64,000 bases of DNA from an uncultured Pseudomonadota bacterium (GCA_903832085.1 CAIKZZ010000001.1:124001-188000); one strand, 5' to 3'. Positions 38,417 to 47,854 are shown, numbered from the stretch's first letter. Notes: generated by a model not told the origin, from the sequence alone. Made by a program: numbers and translations.

Positions 38417-39445
38417 ATGAGTACAGTCCAGCCACTCCCAGCCGCAGGCGCCCGCTATCGGCGAAACGATTATGACGTAACTGATACGGTGCAAGTCAGT
38501 GTGACCTCCGCGGTTGAGAGCGCTGTACGGCAACTGTTTGCTGAGCAGTGGCCAGATGGAGACTTTTTGCCGATCGAGAAGTCGTTCGGAATGTTTGAGT
38601 CTCTTTTCAGCGGACAACTCGCCGGCTACAACGGTGTCGATACGGTCTACCACGACAGGCAGCATTCACTTGATGTTGTATTAGCTATGGCGCGCTTACT
38701 GGTTGGCTATGAGCGGACCACTGCCCAAGATGAGCACTTCGGATTTGAGCGAGCCAAAATGGGACTGGTCACGGCCCTCTTTCATGATGCGGGCTATATC
38801 CGGCACCAAAGCGACACTCTAAAGAATGGTGCTGAGTACACCCGTTCACACGTCAGTCGCTCCGCGCGTTTCATCGCAAACTTCATGCCCACACTTGGCA
38901 TGTCCGACTGGGTGCCTATAGCAACGCGTGTAGTGCACTTCTCAGGGTATGAGGTGCCCTTTGCGAAAATTCATCTCACGGATTGGCGTGATCGGAAAAT
39001 AGGCCACTTGCTGGGAACAGCTGATTTCATTGCTCAAATGGCCGATCGTTGCTACCTAGAAAAGTGTCGTGATCGACTGTACCCTGAGTTTGTCCTTGGT
39101 GGTGCTGCTCTGAATCGCACGGTAGATGGCGATGTGAGCTTGGTCTATGGGTCCGGACTTGATCTACTGCGCAAGACACCAGAGTTTGTTGCCTACACGA
39201 TGCGAGAGCGGCTTGATGGCGAGTTTGGTAGTGCGTATCGCTATATGGAGGCTCTATTTGATGGCAAGAATCCTTATCTCAGCGCAATCCAGCAGCATTT
39301 AGCTTTCTTGCGCGTGATCTTGAAAACCGAAGACTGGCCTTTATTGCGCAGAAATCCGCCTTGCTTTACCAGCGATCCCAATGCCCTGCCAGATGTGCGC
39401 CGCCTTATGTTGGAGCGCCTACGAGAGGCGTGGCAGAATAGTTAA
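38417..39445 (+). CDS. HD-domain metal-dependent phosphohydrolase
   Basis: A 342-residue protein with an HD/PDEase domain at about residues 75-225. The metal ligands are recognisable: the first His in YHDRQHSLDV, the His-Asp pair in ALFHDAGYI, a His in VVHFSG and the final Asp in GTADFIAQMAD. No transmembrane helix or other domain is apparent; the N-terminal 70 residues and the C-terminal 110 are not recognised. HD proteins cleave phosphoester bonds in nucleotides or cyclic nucleotides; the substrate is unknown. The layout H...HD...D resembles eukaryotic-type cyclic nucleotide phosphodiesterases (Y-H-x-x-x-H), which is suggestive only. Confidence 0.72.
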   Translation: MSTVQPLPAAGARYRRNDYDVTDTVQVSVTSAVESAVRQLFAEQWPDGDFLPIEKSFGMFESLFSGQLAGYNGVDTVYHDRQHSLDVVLAMARLLVGYERTTAQDEHFGFERAKMGLVTALFHDAGYIRHQSDTLKNGAEYTRSHVSRSARFIANFMPTLGMSDWVPIATRVVHFSGYEVPFAKIHLTDWRDRKIGHLLGTADFIAQMADRCYLEKCRDRLYPEFVLGGAALNRTVDGDVSLVYGSGLDLLRKTPEFVAYTMRERLDGEFGSAYRYMEALFDGKNPYLSAIQQHLAFLRVILKTEDWPLLRRNPPCFTSDPNALPDVRRLMLERLREAWQNS

Positions 39446-39472
39446 GTTAGTACAACATATAAGGCCGATGGC

Positions 39473-40258
39473 ATGAGCACACATAGCGGCTCCATGAGCG
39501 CACTTGTCACGGGCGCATCTCGCGGTATTGGGAGTGCTATTGCGCTTGAACTCGCCTCGCGTGGTGTAAAGGTCGCATTACACTTTCATTCGAATTCTGC
39601 GCTAGCGGAAGCAGTTTTAGCTACCCTTCCTGGATATGGACATGGGGTTTTTTCTGCGGATCTTTCTCAAAGCACTGGAGCTGTGACGCTGTGGAATAAA
39701 GTCAGCGCTTCACTTGGTAAGATCGATATTCTCGTGAACAATGCTGGAGTATTCGTCGACCATCCGCCACTAAAAAGCTCCCTTGAGCAGTGGCAGCAAA
39801 CGTGGCGCCATACGTTGACAACAAATCTCGAAAGCCCGGCGCATTTATCGCTGCTCGCGGGTCAAGCAATGATGGATAGAGAGATTGCTGATTCAAAATT
39901 TGGGCGAGGCCGAATTATCAACATTTCCTCACGGGGCGCCTTTCGTGGCGAACCTGATGCACCTGCGTATGGTGCAAGTAAAGCTGGCATGAACGCACTG
40001 AGCCAGTCGTTGGCCAAAGCTCTTGCACCGAATGGAATCTATGTGTACTGCCTAGCGCCTGGTTGGGTGGGAACTGATATGGCCATTAGCCATCTACAGG
40101 GCCCAAACGGCGCGGACATACTCGCTCAGCATCCACTTGGACGGATCGCAACAGCGACGGAGATTGCTACCGCAGCCTGCTACTGCGCGTTAGACGCCCC
40201 CGCAGCTATGACCGGCAGCATCATCGACGTCAATGGCGCGAGTTATCTGCGCACATAG
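39473..40258 (+). CDS. Short-chain dehydrogenase/reductase (FabG-like)
   Basis: A 261-residue classical SDR with cofactor motif VTGASRGIGSAIA near residue 13, NNAGVF near 92, the catalytic Ser in INISSRGA, Tyr and Lys in YGASKAG near 169, and CLAPGWVGTDM. It resembles 3-oxoacyl-ACP reductase but has an insertion around residues 100-120, so its substrate is not certain. The ATG at 39473 is taken; an ATG at 39494 immediately before ALVTGAS is possible. Convergent with the M15 peptidase, with eight bases between stops. Confidence 0.82.
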   Translation: MSTHSGSMSALVTGASRGIGSAIALELASRGVKVALHFHSNSALAEAVLATLPGYGHGVFSADLSQSTGAVTLWNKVSASLGKIDILVNNAGVFVDHPPLKSSLEQWQQTWRHTLTTNLESPAHLSLLAGQAMMDREIADSKFGRGRIINISSRGAFRGEPDAPAYGASKAGMNALSQSLAKALAPNGIYVYCLAPGWVGTDMAISHLQGPNGADILAQHPLGRIATATEIATAACYCALDAPAAMTGSIIDVNGASYLRT

Positions 40259-40266
40259 TGAACCGG

Positions 40267-40974
40267 TTATTTTGGCGGTCGATCGACAGCGCGCACATAG
40301 CGAGCATAAATTGTTGGTAGTGCTTTTAGCAGTGCCTCTCGTCCAAGTACTCCGCCATCTGCAATCGCAGCTCGTATAGCTCCGATCCTCAAACGCTTTG
40401 AGGCATCACGCGCCGTGGGTGCATGACTTAAATGCCAAGGCTCCGGAGCAACGCCACCACGATCTGTGACATAAGGACGATAAAATCCCCAACGATCCAT
40501 ATTGTCATCGAGCCATGCGGTTAATTCAGCGAATGGCCCACCCGTTCGGTATTCCGCGGGCACTAATTGCAGACGAGCCCCAGGTTTTAAGGCACTGCGA
40601 TCATAAACGTCGATTTCCGTACCCCAATGATGGCGGCTACCCCCAGGTGGAGCGGACCAGTTGAGTATCGCGGCGACCCGCGCTGCAGGCCGGAGGGCTA
40701 GCACGTCCAACGCGCATCCTCGCCGGTCATGAACCACTCGCTGACCGGTCCACTTATCGTTCCAAATACGCACCTGAGTGGCAAAATCCCGAAACCCAGA
40801 TGCCGGATCAAGCGAGATGCCTGCCCTAGCAGCAGCCCGGCGCATCGCCATAAAAGGCCGCACCACATCACGATGCAAAACGCATGAAATATCTTTATTA
40901 TCAATTACATGCGTCCGACTGCGGCCGGTCAGTTCCAGTGGACCTAGGATACACCGTCCCATAAGTAACCCCAT
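40267..40974 (-). CDS. M15-family (VanY-like) D-alanyl-D-alanine carboxypeptidase
   Basis: A 235-residue peptidase of the LAS/M15 group that cleaves peptidoglycan stem peptides. The family signature is seen in SGFRDFATQ, the zinc-binding SRHHWGTEIDVYD (S-x-H-x-x-G-x-x-x-D) and the second zinc His in EPWHLSH. No signal peptide is visible at the annotated start (MGLLMGRCILGPLEL), so either it reaches the periplasm another way or acts on internal or recycled muropeptides. It is divergent from the GGDEF/EAL gene with 64 bases between starts. Confidence 0.82.
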   Translation of the reverse strand: MGLLMGRCILGPLELTGRSRTHVIDNKDISCVLHRDVVRPFMAMRRAAARAGISLDPASGFRDFATQVRIWNDKWTGQRVVHDRRGCALDVLALRPAARVAAILNWSAPPGGSRHHWGTEIDVYDRSALKPGARLQLVPAEYRTGGPFAELTAWLDDNMDRWGFYRPYVTDRGGVAPEPWHLSHAPTARDASKRLRIGAIRAAIADGGVLGREALLKALPTIYARYVRAVDRPPK

Positions 40975-41038
40975 ACAACAGTCAGCAAACAGACATTCGC
41001 TCGAGTTTGTGCGCTATTTAAGCAGCTTAACCATTATC

Positions 41039-43165
41039 ATGCATCGCATGAAGCCGAATAGCCCATTTTCACTGACGCGCCACCGGCTACTTATAGCCGG
41101 TGCGCTCGCGTTGGTGGGCAGTAGCGGCCTGTTACTCGCGATTATCACCCCTAGCTTATGGCGCGGGTTACCGTCCCTCGATGCCAACATTGCTGTGGCG
41201 CTCGGTCTCGGCTGTGTCTTTATCGGCGGACTCATCGTACTGGTTATCTTGCGAAAACCTCTCGCTAAGCTAGCGACCACTCTTGATCAACTCGACGCAA
41301 GCCAACTCGCACTCGAACCGACACCGCTAGCACACAAAGAGCTTTTTAATCTCACGGCATCTATTGAGCGGCTTCGCGAAAAACTTGCAGAGACGACCAA
41401 CACCAAGTACTACCTAGATGTTGTTTTAAACAGTATGAACGATGCAGTGCTGGTCACCGATGAATCGGGCCGAATCACACGCGTCAATGACGCCACTGCG
41501 AGCCTGTTCGGTTTTTCTTCAGCAGAGCTCGTGGATCGCGATATAGGCTCTCTGATCGCTCCCGATGAGCGACGCAAATTTGTGCTTGATCGCGCGGTAA
41601 CAGAAATTCGCGAGTTTATGATTCGCTCCAAATCAGGCGAGAACGTCCCGGTGTCTATATCGGGTGCGAAAATTACTGACCCCCGTCAAAACTCACTGTT
41701 TGAAAAAAACCAGAGCCAGGGCTCGCCTGAGAGAATTCAGGGATGCGTTTTCGTAGCGCATAACGTCTCGGATCGTGTAAAGGCAGAGCGTCGAATATTG
41801 TATCTCGCTACATATGACACGCTAACCAAAATTCCTAATCGTCTGCAATTTCAGCATCTTCTGCAGCAAAGCATCGCACGCGCAAACCGTAGCGGAACGG
41901 CACTCGCGATTTTCTATCTCGACCTTGATAAATTTAAGGATATCAACGACAACTTTGGCCATGCTGCAGGCGATCGCACGTTAGAGATTCTTAGCGAGCG
42001 CCTCGGCCGCATTGTCCCTAAAAGTGCCGTTATTGGCCGACTAGCCGGTGATGAGTTTGCTGTCCTAATAGAGCATCTGCCGCGAGACTTCGACCAAGGG
42101 CCGGCACTTGAAGTCATCGCAAAACAGCTCATCGACGATGTGGGTAGAGCATTTCATCTGGATGATAGCGAAATCTACCTCACGGTCAGCATTGGAATTG
42201 CAATATGTCCAGATGACGCAAACAACACCATCGATCTGATCCGCAATGCCGATGCTGCTATGTACCACGCTAAACAAAGCGGCGGCGGAACCTTTAGCTT
42301 TTACTCCTCGAAAATGGGGGTTCATGCTGTTGAGCAACTCACCTTAAAAGCAAAACTGCGTCGCGCAATCGAACGAGATGAGTTCGTCATCAACTATCAG
42401 CCAAAGATAGACCTAAAAACTGGCCACATCGCTGGAGCTGAGGCGTTATTACGATGGCGCCTACCGGGGCATGGCGACATAGCGCCTATGGCTTTCATAC
42501 CGCTTGCAGAGCAATCTGGACTGATCCTCCCAATAGGTGAATGGGTATTGCGGCGGGTTTGCGCTGATTACAGTAAATGGCAGCAAGTCATAAGCAACCC
42601 CGGACGAATCTCGATTAACTTGTCACTCAGGCAGTTGCATCAAGTTAATTTCATCAAGCGTTTCGTGGACATTTTTTCAGAATACGATGTCCCACCAGAA
42701 GCGCTTGAACTCGAAATTACTGAAACAACCCTAATGTCTAACGCACCACAAGCGGTTGAGATATTGGAGCAAATCCGAAACATTGGGGTTACGCTATCTA
42801 TCGATGATTTCGGTACCGGTTATTCCTCTCTTTCGATACTGCAGCAGCTGCCAATACAGACCCTGAAGATAGATCAGTCTTTCGTCCGTAATGCCATGGA
42901 CTCGAACAAGCACGCGACCCTTATTAAAACGATTATCGAAATGGGACACAGCCTCACCCTTAGCGTCGTCGCAGAGGGAGTTGAAACGGCAGCACAGCAC
43001 GAGTTTTTACACCAGCATGCCTGTGATTATGCGCAGGGGCGCCTGTATAGCGCGCCAGTCAGCGCTGACGCAATGCTGGAGCTGCTTAAAGTGCAACAAG
43101 TTGGTGGCCGTCTGCTTGCAGATAGAACTACAGTGCAATTAAATGATCAGGCGCAGGGCACCTAA
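41039..43165 (+). CDS. Membrane PAS-GGDEF-EAL protein (c-di-GMP signalling)
   Basis: A 708-residue protein with two N-terminal transmembrane helices (about residues 15-38 and 48-70), a PAS domain (about 120-240), a GGDEF domain (about 255-430) and an EAL domain (about 440-690). The GGDEF signature is AGDEF (RLAGDEFAVL) and no RxxD inhibitory site precedes it. The EAL domain has its key motifs: GAEALLRW, EITETTLM and IDDFGTGYSSL. It therefore most likely hydrolyses c-di-GMP, with the GGDEF part as a regulatory or weak cyclase domain. I chose the ATG at 41039 because the frame upstream of it overlaps the divergent peptidase gene. Confidence 0.9.
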   Translation: MHRMKPNSPFSLTRHRLLIAGALALVGSSGLLLAIITPSLWRGLPSLDANIAVALGLGCVFIGGLIVLVILRKPLAKLATTLDQLDASQLALEPTPLAHKELFNLTASIERLREKLAETTNTKYYLDVVLNSMNDAVLVTDESGRITRVNDATASLFGFSSAELVDRDIGSLIAPDERRKFVLDRAVTEIREFMIRSKSGENVPVSISGAKITDPRQNSLFEKNQSQGSPERIQGCVFVAHNVSDRVKAERRILYLATYDTLTKIPNRLQFQHLLQQSIARANRSGTALAIFYLDLDKFKDINDNFGHAAGDRTLEILSERLGRIVPKSAVIGRLAGDEFAVLIEHLPRDFDQGPALEVIAKQLIDDVGRAFHLDDSEIYLTVSIGIAICPDDANNTIDLIRNADAAMYHAKQSGGGTFSFYSSKMGVHAVEQLTLKAKLRRAIERDEFVINYQPKIDLKTGHIAGAEALLRWRLPGHGDIAPMAFIPLAEQSGLILPIGEWVLRRVCADYSKWQQVISNPGRISINLSLRQLHQVNFIKRFVDIFSEYDVPPEALELEITETTLMSNAPQAVEILEQIRNIGVTLSIDDFGTGYSSLSILQQLPIQTLKIDQSFVRNAMDSNKHATLIKTIIEMGHSLTLSVVAEGVETAAQHEFLHQHACDYAQGRLYSAPVSADAMLELLKVQQVGGRLLADRTTVQLNDQAQGT

Positions 43166-43240
43166 CGGACCTTAGGCCGTCACTTAATCCATAACGAGCG
43201 CTGAGTTTCCTCCCATCGTCACTTGTAGGCTGTCGCCTTA

Positions 43241-45148
43241 ATGATTGCCTTTCGCAATGTTACCCTGCGTAGAGGGCCACGGGCCTTATTCAGCAATGCA
43301 TCTTTTACCCTCTATCCAACCGAGAAGATTGGGCTTGTAGGGCCGAATGGCGCGGGTAAAACCAGTCTCTTCAGTTTGCTACAAGGCACGCTGACGGTTG
43401 ATCTGGGCGATATCTCCATTCAGGCAGGCCACACCTTAGCGAGCGTGGCCCAAGACGTCGTTGCACTATCGCGCACAACCATAGAGTTTGTACTGGATGG
43501 CGACAGGAAGTTGCGCGACATTCAAGCCGCAATAACCACAGCAGAAAAAGCGAATAATGGCGCGCTGCTTGGTACATTGCACGCTGATCTTGAGGCTATC
43601 GACGGCTACGCGGCGCCCAGCCGCGCCGCCCGCTTGTTAGCTGGCCTAGGATTTAGTGCTGAGGATATTGAACGACCGATAGCAGAATATTCGGGCGGTT
43701 GGCAGCGCCGGCTCGCGCTTGCGCAAGCACTAATGTCACGGTCCGATATTTTGCTACTCGATGAGCCAACGAATCATCTAGACCTAGATGCGGTTCTATG
43801 GCTTGAAGACTGGATTAAAGCTTATCCGGGCCTGCTGATTGTAATCGCTCATGACCGTGATTTTCTCGATCGAGTTGTAAGCCGGATTATCAGCATTGAG
43901 AAAGAATGCGTCGAAAGTTACACCGGCAACTATTCCGATTTCGAATCGCAGCGAGCGCTGCGGATTGCGCAACAGCAGGATGCATTTAGTAAGCAACAGC
44001 GGCACATTCAGCACATCACTGATTTTGTACAGCGCTTCAAGGCCAAAGCCAGCAAGGCTCGGCAAGCGCAAAGTCGGCTACGGTCGCTTGAGCGCATCGA
44101 GCGCATTCTCCCTGCTCATGCGGACTCACCATTCAGCTTTAGTTTCATGGCACCTGCCAAGCTGCCAAAACCGTTATTAGCACTGGACGAAGCAGCGTTC
44201 GGTTACCCACAAAACGTCATTTTAAGTGGCGTATCTGTCAGCATCTCTCCAGGCGACCGAATTGGCTTGCTCGGTCGTAATGGCGCAGGAAAATCAACTT
44301 TCACTCGTTCGCTCGCTGGAATGCAACAGCTGCTCGCAGGCCAACTGACGTGTGCACAAGATCTGAACATAGGCTATTTCGCTCAGCACTCAATCGAGCA
44401 GCTAGTGACTGAGTTGTCGCCCATCGACCACTTGCGACGGCTAGGCGGTCCTACCCTGCGCGTAGCAGTTGAGGAAGAGCAGCGATCTTTCCTGGGTAGT
44501 TTTGGGTTTTCAAAGGATCGTGTGTTTCAGCCAGTTGGCCCATTCTCGGGCGGTGAGAAGGCACGACTGATTCTCGCGCTGTTGATATCGCAGCAACCCA
44601 ACCTACTGCTGCTCGACGAGCCAACCAACCACCTAGATCTTGAAATGCGTCATGCGCTCGGAATGGCATTACAAGAATACACAGGCGCCTTAATCCTCGT
44701 TTCGCACGACCGCTACCTACTGCGCCTTGTGGCAGATCAACTTTGGTTGGTTGCTGATGGCACAGTCAGCCCATTTGATGGCGATCTTGATGAATACGCT
44801 TTATGGTTAAAGAGCGTTCGTAGCGAGAACTCAGGGACGGGATCCGGTGTCACCGCGAAGCGGGACGATCCACGGGAACGCAAGCGCATCGAAGCCGAAC
44901 GCCGACAACGTTTGAGTCCACTGAAAGTTCAGATTGCGACCTATGAGAAAAAGCTCAATTTACTCACGAGCGAAATTGCACTCATCGCCTCACAGCTAGC
45001 CGATCCAGCCCTCTACGAGGCATCTCAACGGGCAAGCCTCGCGGCGCTCGTTGCTCGCGAAGGCTCATTGCGTCGGGAACTTACGGAAGTTGAGGATGCT
45101 TGGCTAGAAGCCTCAGAACGCCTTGCTCGCTTTTCTGAGGGTGTCTAA
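43241..45148 (+). CDS. ABC-F family ATPase (YheS/Uup-like)
   Basis: A 635-residue soluble protein with two ABC ATPase domains and no membrane segment. Walker A is GPNGAGKTS near residue 35 and GRNGAGKST near 345; signatures are YSGGWQRRLALAQAL and FSGGEKARLILALL; Walker B is LLLDEPTNHLDL in both halves. The interdomain linker is helical and basic (residues about 240-300), and a coiled coil forms the C-terminus (about 530-630). ABC-F proteins bind the ribosomal E-site and ease stalled translation; the length and C-terminal coil suggest the YheS branch. Confidence 0.9.
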   Translation: MIAFRNVTLRRGPRALFSNASFTLYPTEKIGLVGPNGAGKTSLFSLLQGTLTVDLGDISIQAGHTLASVAQDVVALSRTTIEFVLDGDRKLRDIQAAITTAEKANNGALLGTLHADLEAIDGYAAPSRAARLLAGLGFSAEDIERPIAEYSGGWQRRLALAQALMSRSDILLLDEPTNHLDLDAVLWLEDWIKAYPGLLIVIAHDRDFLDRVVSRIISIEKECVESYTGNYSDFESQRALRIAQQQDAFSKQQRHIQHITDFVQRFKAKASKARQAQSRLRSLERIERILPAHADSPFSFSFMAPAKLPKPLLALDEAAFGYPQNVILSGVSVSISPGDRIGLLGRNGAGKSTFTRSLAGMQQLLAGQLTCAQDLNIGYFAQHSIEQLVTELSPIDHLRRLGGPTLRVAVEEEQRSFLGSFGFSKDRVFQPVGPFSGGEKARLILALLISQQPNLLLLDEPTNHLDLEMRHALGMALQEYTGALILVSHDRYLLRLVADQLWLVADGTVSPFDGDLDEYALWLKSVRSENSGTGSGVTAKRDDPRERKRIEAERRQRLSPLKVQIATYEKKLNLLTSEIALIASQLADPALYEASQRASLAALVAREGSLRRELTEVEDAWLEASERLARFSEGV

Positions 45149-45156
45149 CGCTCAGG

Positions 45157-45182
45157 TAACAGATCTTCTGTTATAGCTTTTT
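45157..45182 (+). terminator. Candidate terminator after the ABC-F gene
   Basis: TAACAGA and TCTGTTA form a perfect seven-base stem with a three-base loop nine bases after the ABC-F stop, followed by TAGCTTTTT. The stem is AT-rich. The hairpin overlaps the last codon of the convergent CDGSH gene. Confidence 0.5.
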
Positions 45183-45410
45183 GTGGGCCCCGTCACATAG
45201 AGGGGCATTAGCGGAATGTTTGCAGCCACAGAACCAGACCTTCGCACTTGCAGTCGCGTCATATTTTGTGGGAGCAAACTCGGATCCTTTGTGGCTACCA
45301 TCGCAAAATGGCTGTTTCTGCGATTTACCGCAAGAACACCAATAGTATGATTTACCCTCTTCCACATCGATTCCAAAGGGCGTTTTGCTTGCGATAGTAG
45401 GCTCAGACAT
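45171..45410 (-). CDS. Twin CDGSH iron-sulfur protein
   Basis: A 79-residue protein made almost entirely of two CDGSH iron-sulfur motifs: WCSCGKSQKQPFCDGSH near residues 24-40 and FCGCKHSANAPLCDGAH near 60-76. Each binds a redox-active, labile 2Fe-2S cluster with three Cys and one His. There is no membrane anchor, so it is cytoplasmic. It lies downstream of the GntR regulator on the same strand with a 77-base gap and may be its target gene. Its role in bacteria is not established. Confidence 0.92.
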   Translation of the reverse strand: MSEPTIASKTPFGIDVEEGKSYYWCSCGKSQKQPFCDGSHKGSEFAPTKYDATASAKVWFCGCKHSANAPLCDGAHKKL

Positions 45411-45487
45411 CGTAGTTCTCGTCAGATTGTGAGTGTTAAGACAGTCTAGCAGGGCAGCGAATTAAACGACAACTCATCAGCTTAACT

Positions 45488-45886
45488 TTAGACCTGGCTC
45501 GTTTTTTGAGTTTCTGGCCAACACAGTTGGTGTACGAACACGCTCGCTGGTAGATCTTCGATGCGAAGCCCTAAAAGGTTCATTAGACCTTGCACACGCG
45601 GCCATTCGTGCTCCAAAAACCGCTCCCGCTCACGACCAAGTAACGCAGCTCTTGCGCCTACAACCACAAACATGCCGCGGCCGCGCTGGTTATCAATCAC
45701 GCACTCCGTCACTAACTGCCTGTAAGTATGCAAAACGGTCAATGCGTTTAGCTGCAGGGTGGCCGCCGCCTGCCGCACGGAGGGCAACCGCTCCTCTTCC
45801 GCGATGGCGCCTTTAAGAATTGCAGCCACAATCCGGTCGCGTAACTGTAAATAGATCGGTCTAGAGTCATCCCAACCACGAGCCAT
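45488..45886 (-). CDS. GntR-family (YtrA-type) transcriptional regulator
   Basis: A 132-residue regulator with the winged helix-turn-helix of the GntR family: PIYLQLRDRIVAAILKG, RLPSVRQAAATLQLNALTVLHTYRQL (summarised: L-P-S-V-R...A-L-T-V...Y-x-x-L) and NQRGRGMFV. The C-terminal tail of about 55 residues is too short for an effector domain, as in the YtrA subfamily. The ATG at 45886 is chosen because AGGGG precedes it at eight bases; the frame extends to a GTG at 45913. YtrA-type regulators usually sit with ABC transporter genes; here the neighbours are the CDGSH protein downstream and mdh divergent. A palindrome lies 44 bases upstream. Confidence 0.86.
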   Translation of the reverse strand: MARGWDDSRPIYLQLRDRIVAAILKGAIAEEERLPSVRQAAATLQLNALTVLHTYRQLVTECVIDNQRGRGMFVVVGARAALLGRERERFLEHEWPRVQGLMNLLGLRIEDLPASVFVHQLCWPETQKTSQV

Positions 45887-45930
45887 GGCGAGCACCCCTG
45901 TTACATGATTCACTCAACACACGTGATCTA

Positions 45931-45952
45931 GTGATGTACACCAGTATATCAC
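45931..45952. promoter_or_regulatory. Candidate GntR operator (imperfect palindrome)
   Basis: Nine-base arms GTGATGTAC and GTATATCAC around ACCA pair with one mismatch. The left arm also forms a tandem repeat with GTGATCTA at 45923-45930. The site lies between the gntR start (45886) and mdh (46069), where an autoregulatory operator would be expected; YtrA-type regulators bind palindromes of this kind. Confidence 0.5.
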
Positions 45953-46068
45953 ATTGGGCACTTACCCAGAAAGTGCTTCAAAAATAAAAGAAATCAGGGG
46001 ATTAGCACTCGTGTGGTGACCTGCATCGTTCGCTACAATGCTGCGCTGTCTTTCGTGGAGTATCGATA

Positions 46069-47046
46069 ATGAAAAAACCGCTTACTGTGACTATCACCGG
46101 TGCCGCTGGCCAGATCGGCTACGCACTGGCGTTTCGTGTTGCCTCGGGCGCCATGCTGGGTAGCGATCAACCTATTAATTTACGTCTCCTCGAAATCACG
46201 CCAGCACTACCGCAACTGCAAGGCGTTGTGATGGAGCTGAACGACTGTGCCTTCCCAACTCTTAATGCCGTTGTGGCCACAGACGACGTTCGTGCCGCAT
46301 TCAAAGACAGTGATGTCGGCCTGCTTGTCGGCGCGCGTCCTCGCGGTCCAGGAATGGAACGCAAGGATTTACTACTTGCGAACGCCCAAATTTTTTCGGC
46401 TCAAGGAAAAGCGATCAACGAGGTGGCAAGTCGCGATATCAAAGTGCTCGTGGTGGGTAACCCCGCGAATACGAACGCACTAATCGCTAGCCGCAATGCC
46501 AAAGACATAGACCCACGAAACTTCACTGCGATGACGCGCCTCGATCATAATAGGGCGCTGGCCTTGCTTGCCGAAAAAACGAACAGCCATGTCACTGACA
46601 TTCGTCAAATGACCATCTGGGGAAATCACTCAGCGACTCAATACCCTGATCTACATCACTGCACAGTGAAAGGAGCCCCTGCTCTATCGCTTCTAGACTC
46701 AGCATGGTACGAAAGTGCGTTTATTCCAACGGTGCAGCAACGCGGCGCTGCAATTATCAAGGCGCGTGGCGCATCATCAGCGGCATCTGCGGCATCGTCG
46801 GCAATTGACCATGTGCGTACTTGGATGTCCAGCACGGCAGCAGGCGACTGGGTCAGCATGGCCGTTCCGTCTGATGGAAGTTACGGCATTCCAGAGGGCG
46901 TGATTTACTCGTACCCAGTAACCACCAAGAATGGTGCATATCAAATCGTACAAGGGCTCGAAGTCAACGAGTTCAGTCGCGCCCGCATGAAAGCAACGGA
47001 TGCGGAACTACGCGAGGAACGTGACGGAGTGAAGGATCTAATCTAA
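46069..47046 (+). CDS. mdh: Malate dehydrogenase (NAD-dependent)
   Basis: A 325-residue tricarboxylic acid cycle enzyme that converts malate to oxaloacetate. The NAD motif is [13 protein letters not shown] at the N-terminus; the mobile-loop Arg residues are in [24 protein letters not shown] gives the Asp-His relay Asp, and [12 protein letters not shown] carries the catalytic His. The Ala/Ser-rich [16 protein letters not shown] segment is typical. It is the LDH-unlike, long form found in Xanthomonas and Burkholderia. GGAG lies nine bases before the ATG. A TACAAT box at 46034-46039 may be its -10 element. Confidence 0.95.
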   Translation: MKKPLTVTITGAAGQIGYALAFRVASGAMLGSDQPINLRLLEITPALPQLQGVVMELNDCAFPTLNAVVATDDVRAAFKDSDVGLLVGARPRGPGMERKDLLLANAQIFSAQGKAINEVASRDIKVLVVGNPANTNALIASRNAKDIDPRNFTAMTRLDHNRALALLAEKTNSHVTDIRQMTIWGNHSATQYPDLHHCTVKGAPALSLLDSAWYESAFIPTVQQRGAAIIKARGASSAASAASSAIDHVRTWMSSTAAGDWVSMAVPSDGSYGIPEGVIYSYPVTTKNGAYQIVQGLEVNEFSRARMKATDAELREERDGVKDLI

Positions 47047-47086
47047 ATGACAGGCTATCAGCTAGCCATCCTGCAGAACTAGCGCC

Positions 47087-47749
47087 GTGGCCACTTTTTT
47101 TCTGGTATTCACGGCGCTCTTTTCCATCGTCAACCCGATGTCGGGTGCTTTCATCTACTTCGGCGCTACGCAGACACTCGAAACGCGCGTACGTAAACAG
47201 GTATCACGCTGGGTAGCTATTTACGCGTTTTTCATCATAACCGCGTCTCTTTATGTAGGTGCGTACGTACTCAGTTTTTTTGGCATATCACTTCCCGTTC
47301 TACAAGTCGCTGGCGGAATTGTCATTGCTATCTCAGGCTGGAAGATGCTGAGCGGGCCAGACGCTGCGACGGCACAACGCCGTTCAGAAACTGAGAATGC
47401 CTTACCTATCCATATGTCACCAAGTCGGTTGGCTTTTTATCCACTGACCATGCCATTAACGACGGGTCCAGGCACCATCTCCGTTGCAATTTCCCTCGGC
47501 GCGAACCGCCCTAATGGCATGGGCGAGGCCTTGCTTGGCTTCCTTTTTCAAACAGTCCTAGCGACTGCGCTACTGTGTCTGGTGGTATTCATTTTCTACC
47601 GACACTCAGGACGGCTAGCCCGCGCAATAGGGGCTACTGGCACTGCGATTATCGTCCGCTTATCAGCATTCTTACTTTTTTGTATCGGTATCCAGATGCT
47701 CTGGAAAGGCACGTCGCTCCTCCTAATTGATCTTTGGCACTCTCTCTAA
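47087..47749 (+). CDS. MarC-family membrane protein
   Basis: A 220-residue membrane protein of the MarC (UPF0056) family with six hydrophobic helices. The N-terminus FFLVFTALFSIVNPMSGAFIYF and the mid-segment YPLTMPLTTGPGTISVAISLGA are family signatures. The name comes from the marRAB neighbourhood in E. coli, but MarC was shown not to be needed for multiple antibiotic resistance, and its role is unknown. The start is GTG, 40 bases after mdh. The gene is followed by 131 bases and then the MarR regulator. Confidence 0.83.
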   Translation: MATFFLVFTALFSIVNPMSGAFIYFGATQTLETRVRKQVSRWVAIYAFFIITASLYVGAYVLSFFGISLPVLQVAGGIVIAISGWKMLSGPDAATAQRRSETENALPIHMSPSRLAFYPLTMPLTTGPGTISVAISLGANRPNGMGEALLGFLFQTVLATALLCLVVFIFYRHSGRLARAIGATGTAIIVRLSAFLLFCIGIQMLWKGTSLLLIDLWHSL

Positions 47750-47854
47750 GTCATAGCGACAGCTGTATAAGCCGACGAGTCCTTTGCGCAATTAAGTGCG
47801 CTTAGGCTAAATCTACCTTTCAAAACATGTCTTTTGTTTGATAAAGTAACCATA

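Noticed and set aside
40778..41038. An upstream extension of the GGDEF/EAL reading frame
   Set aside because: The extra 87 residues lie mostly inside the opposite-strand M15 peptidase gene, and the recognisable transmembrane N-terminus begins after the ATG at 41039.
46755..46806. Repetitive GCATCATCAGCGGCATCTGC-like sequence
   Set aside because: It encodes the Ala/Ser-rich segment that is a normal conserved part of malate dehydrogenase.
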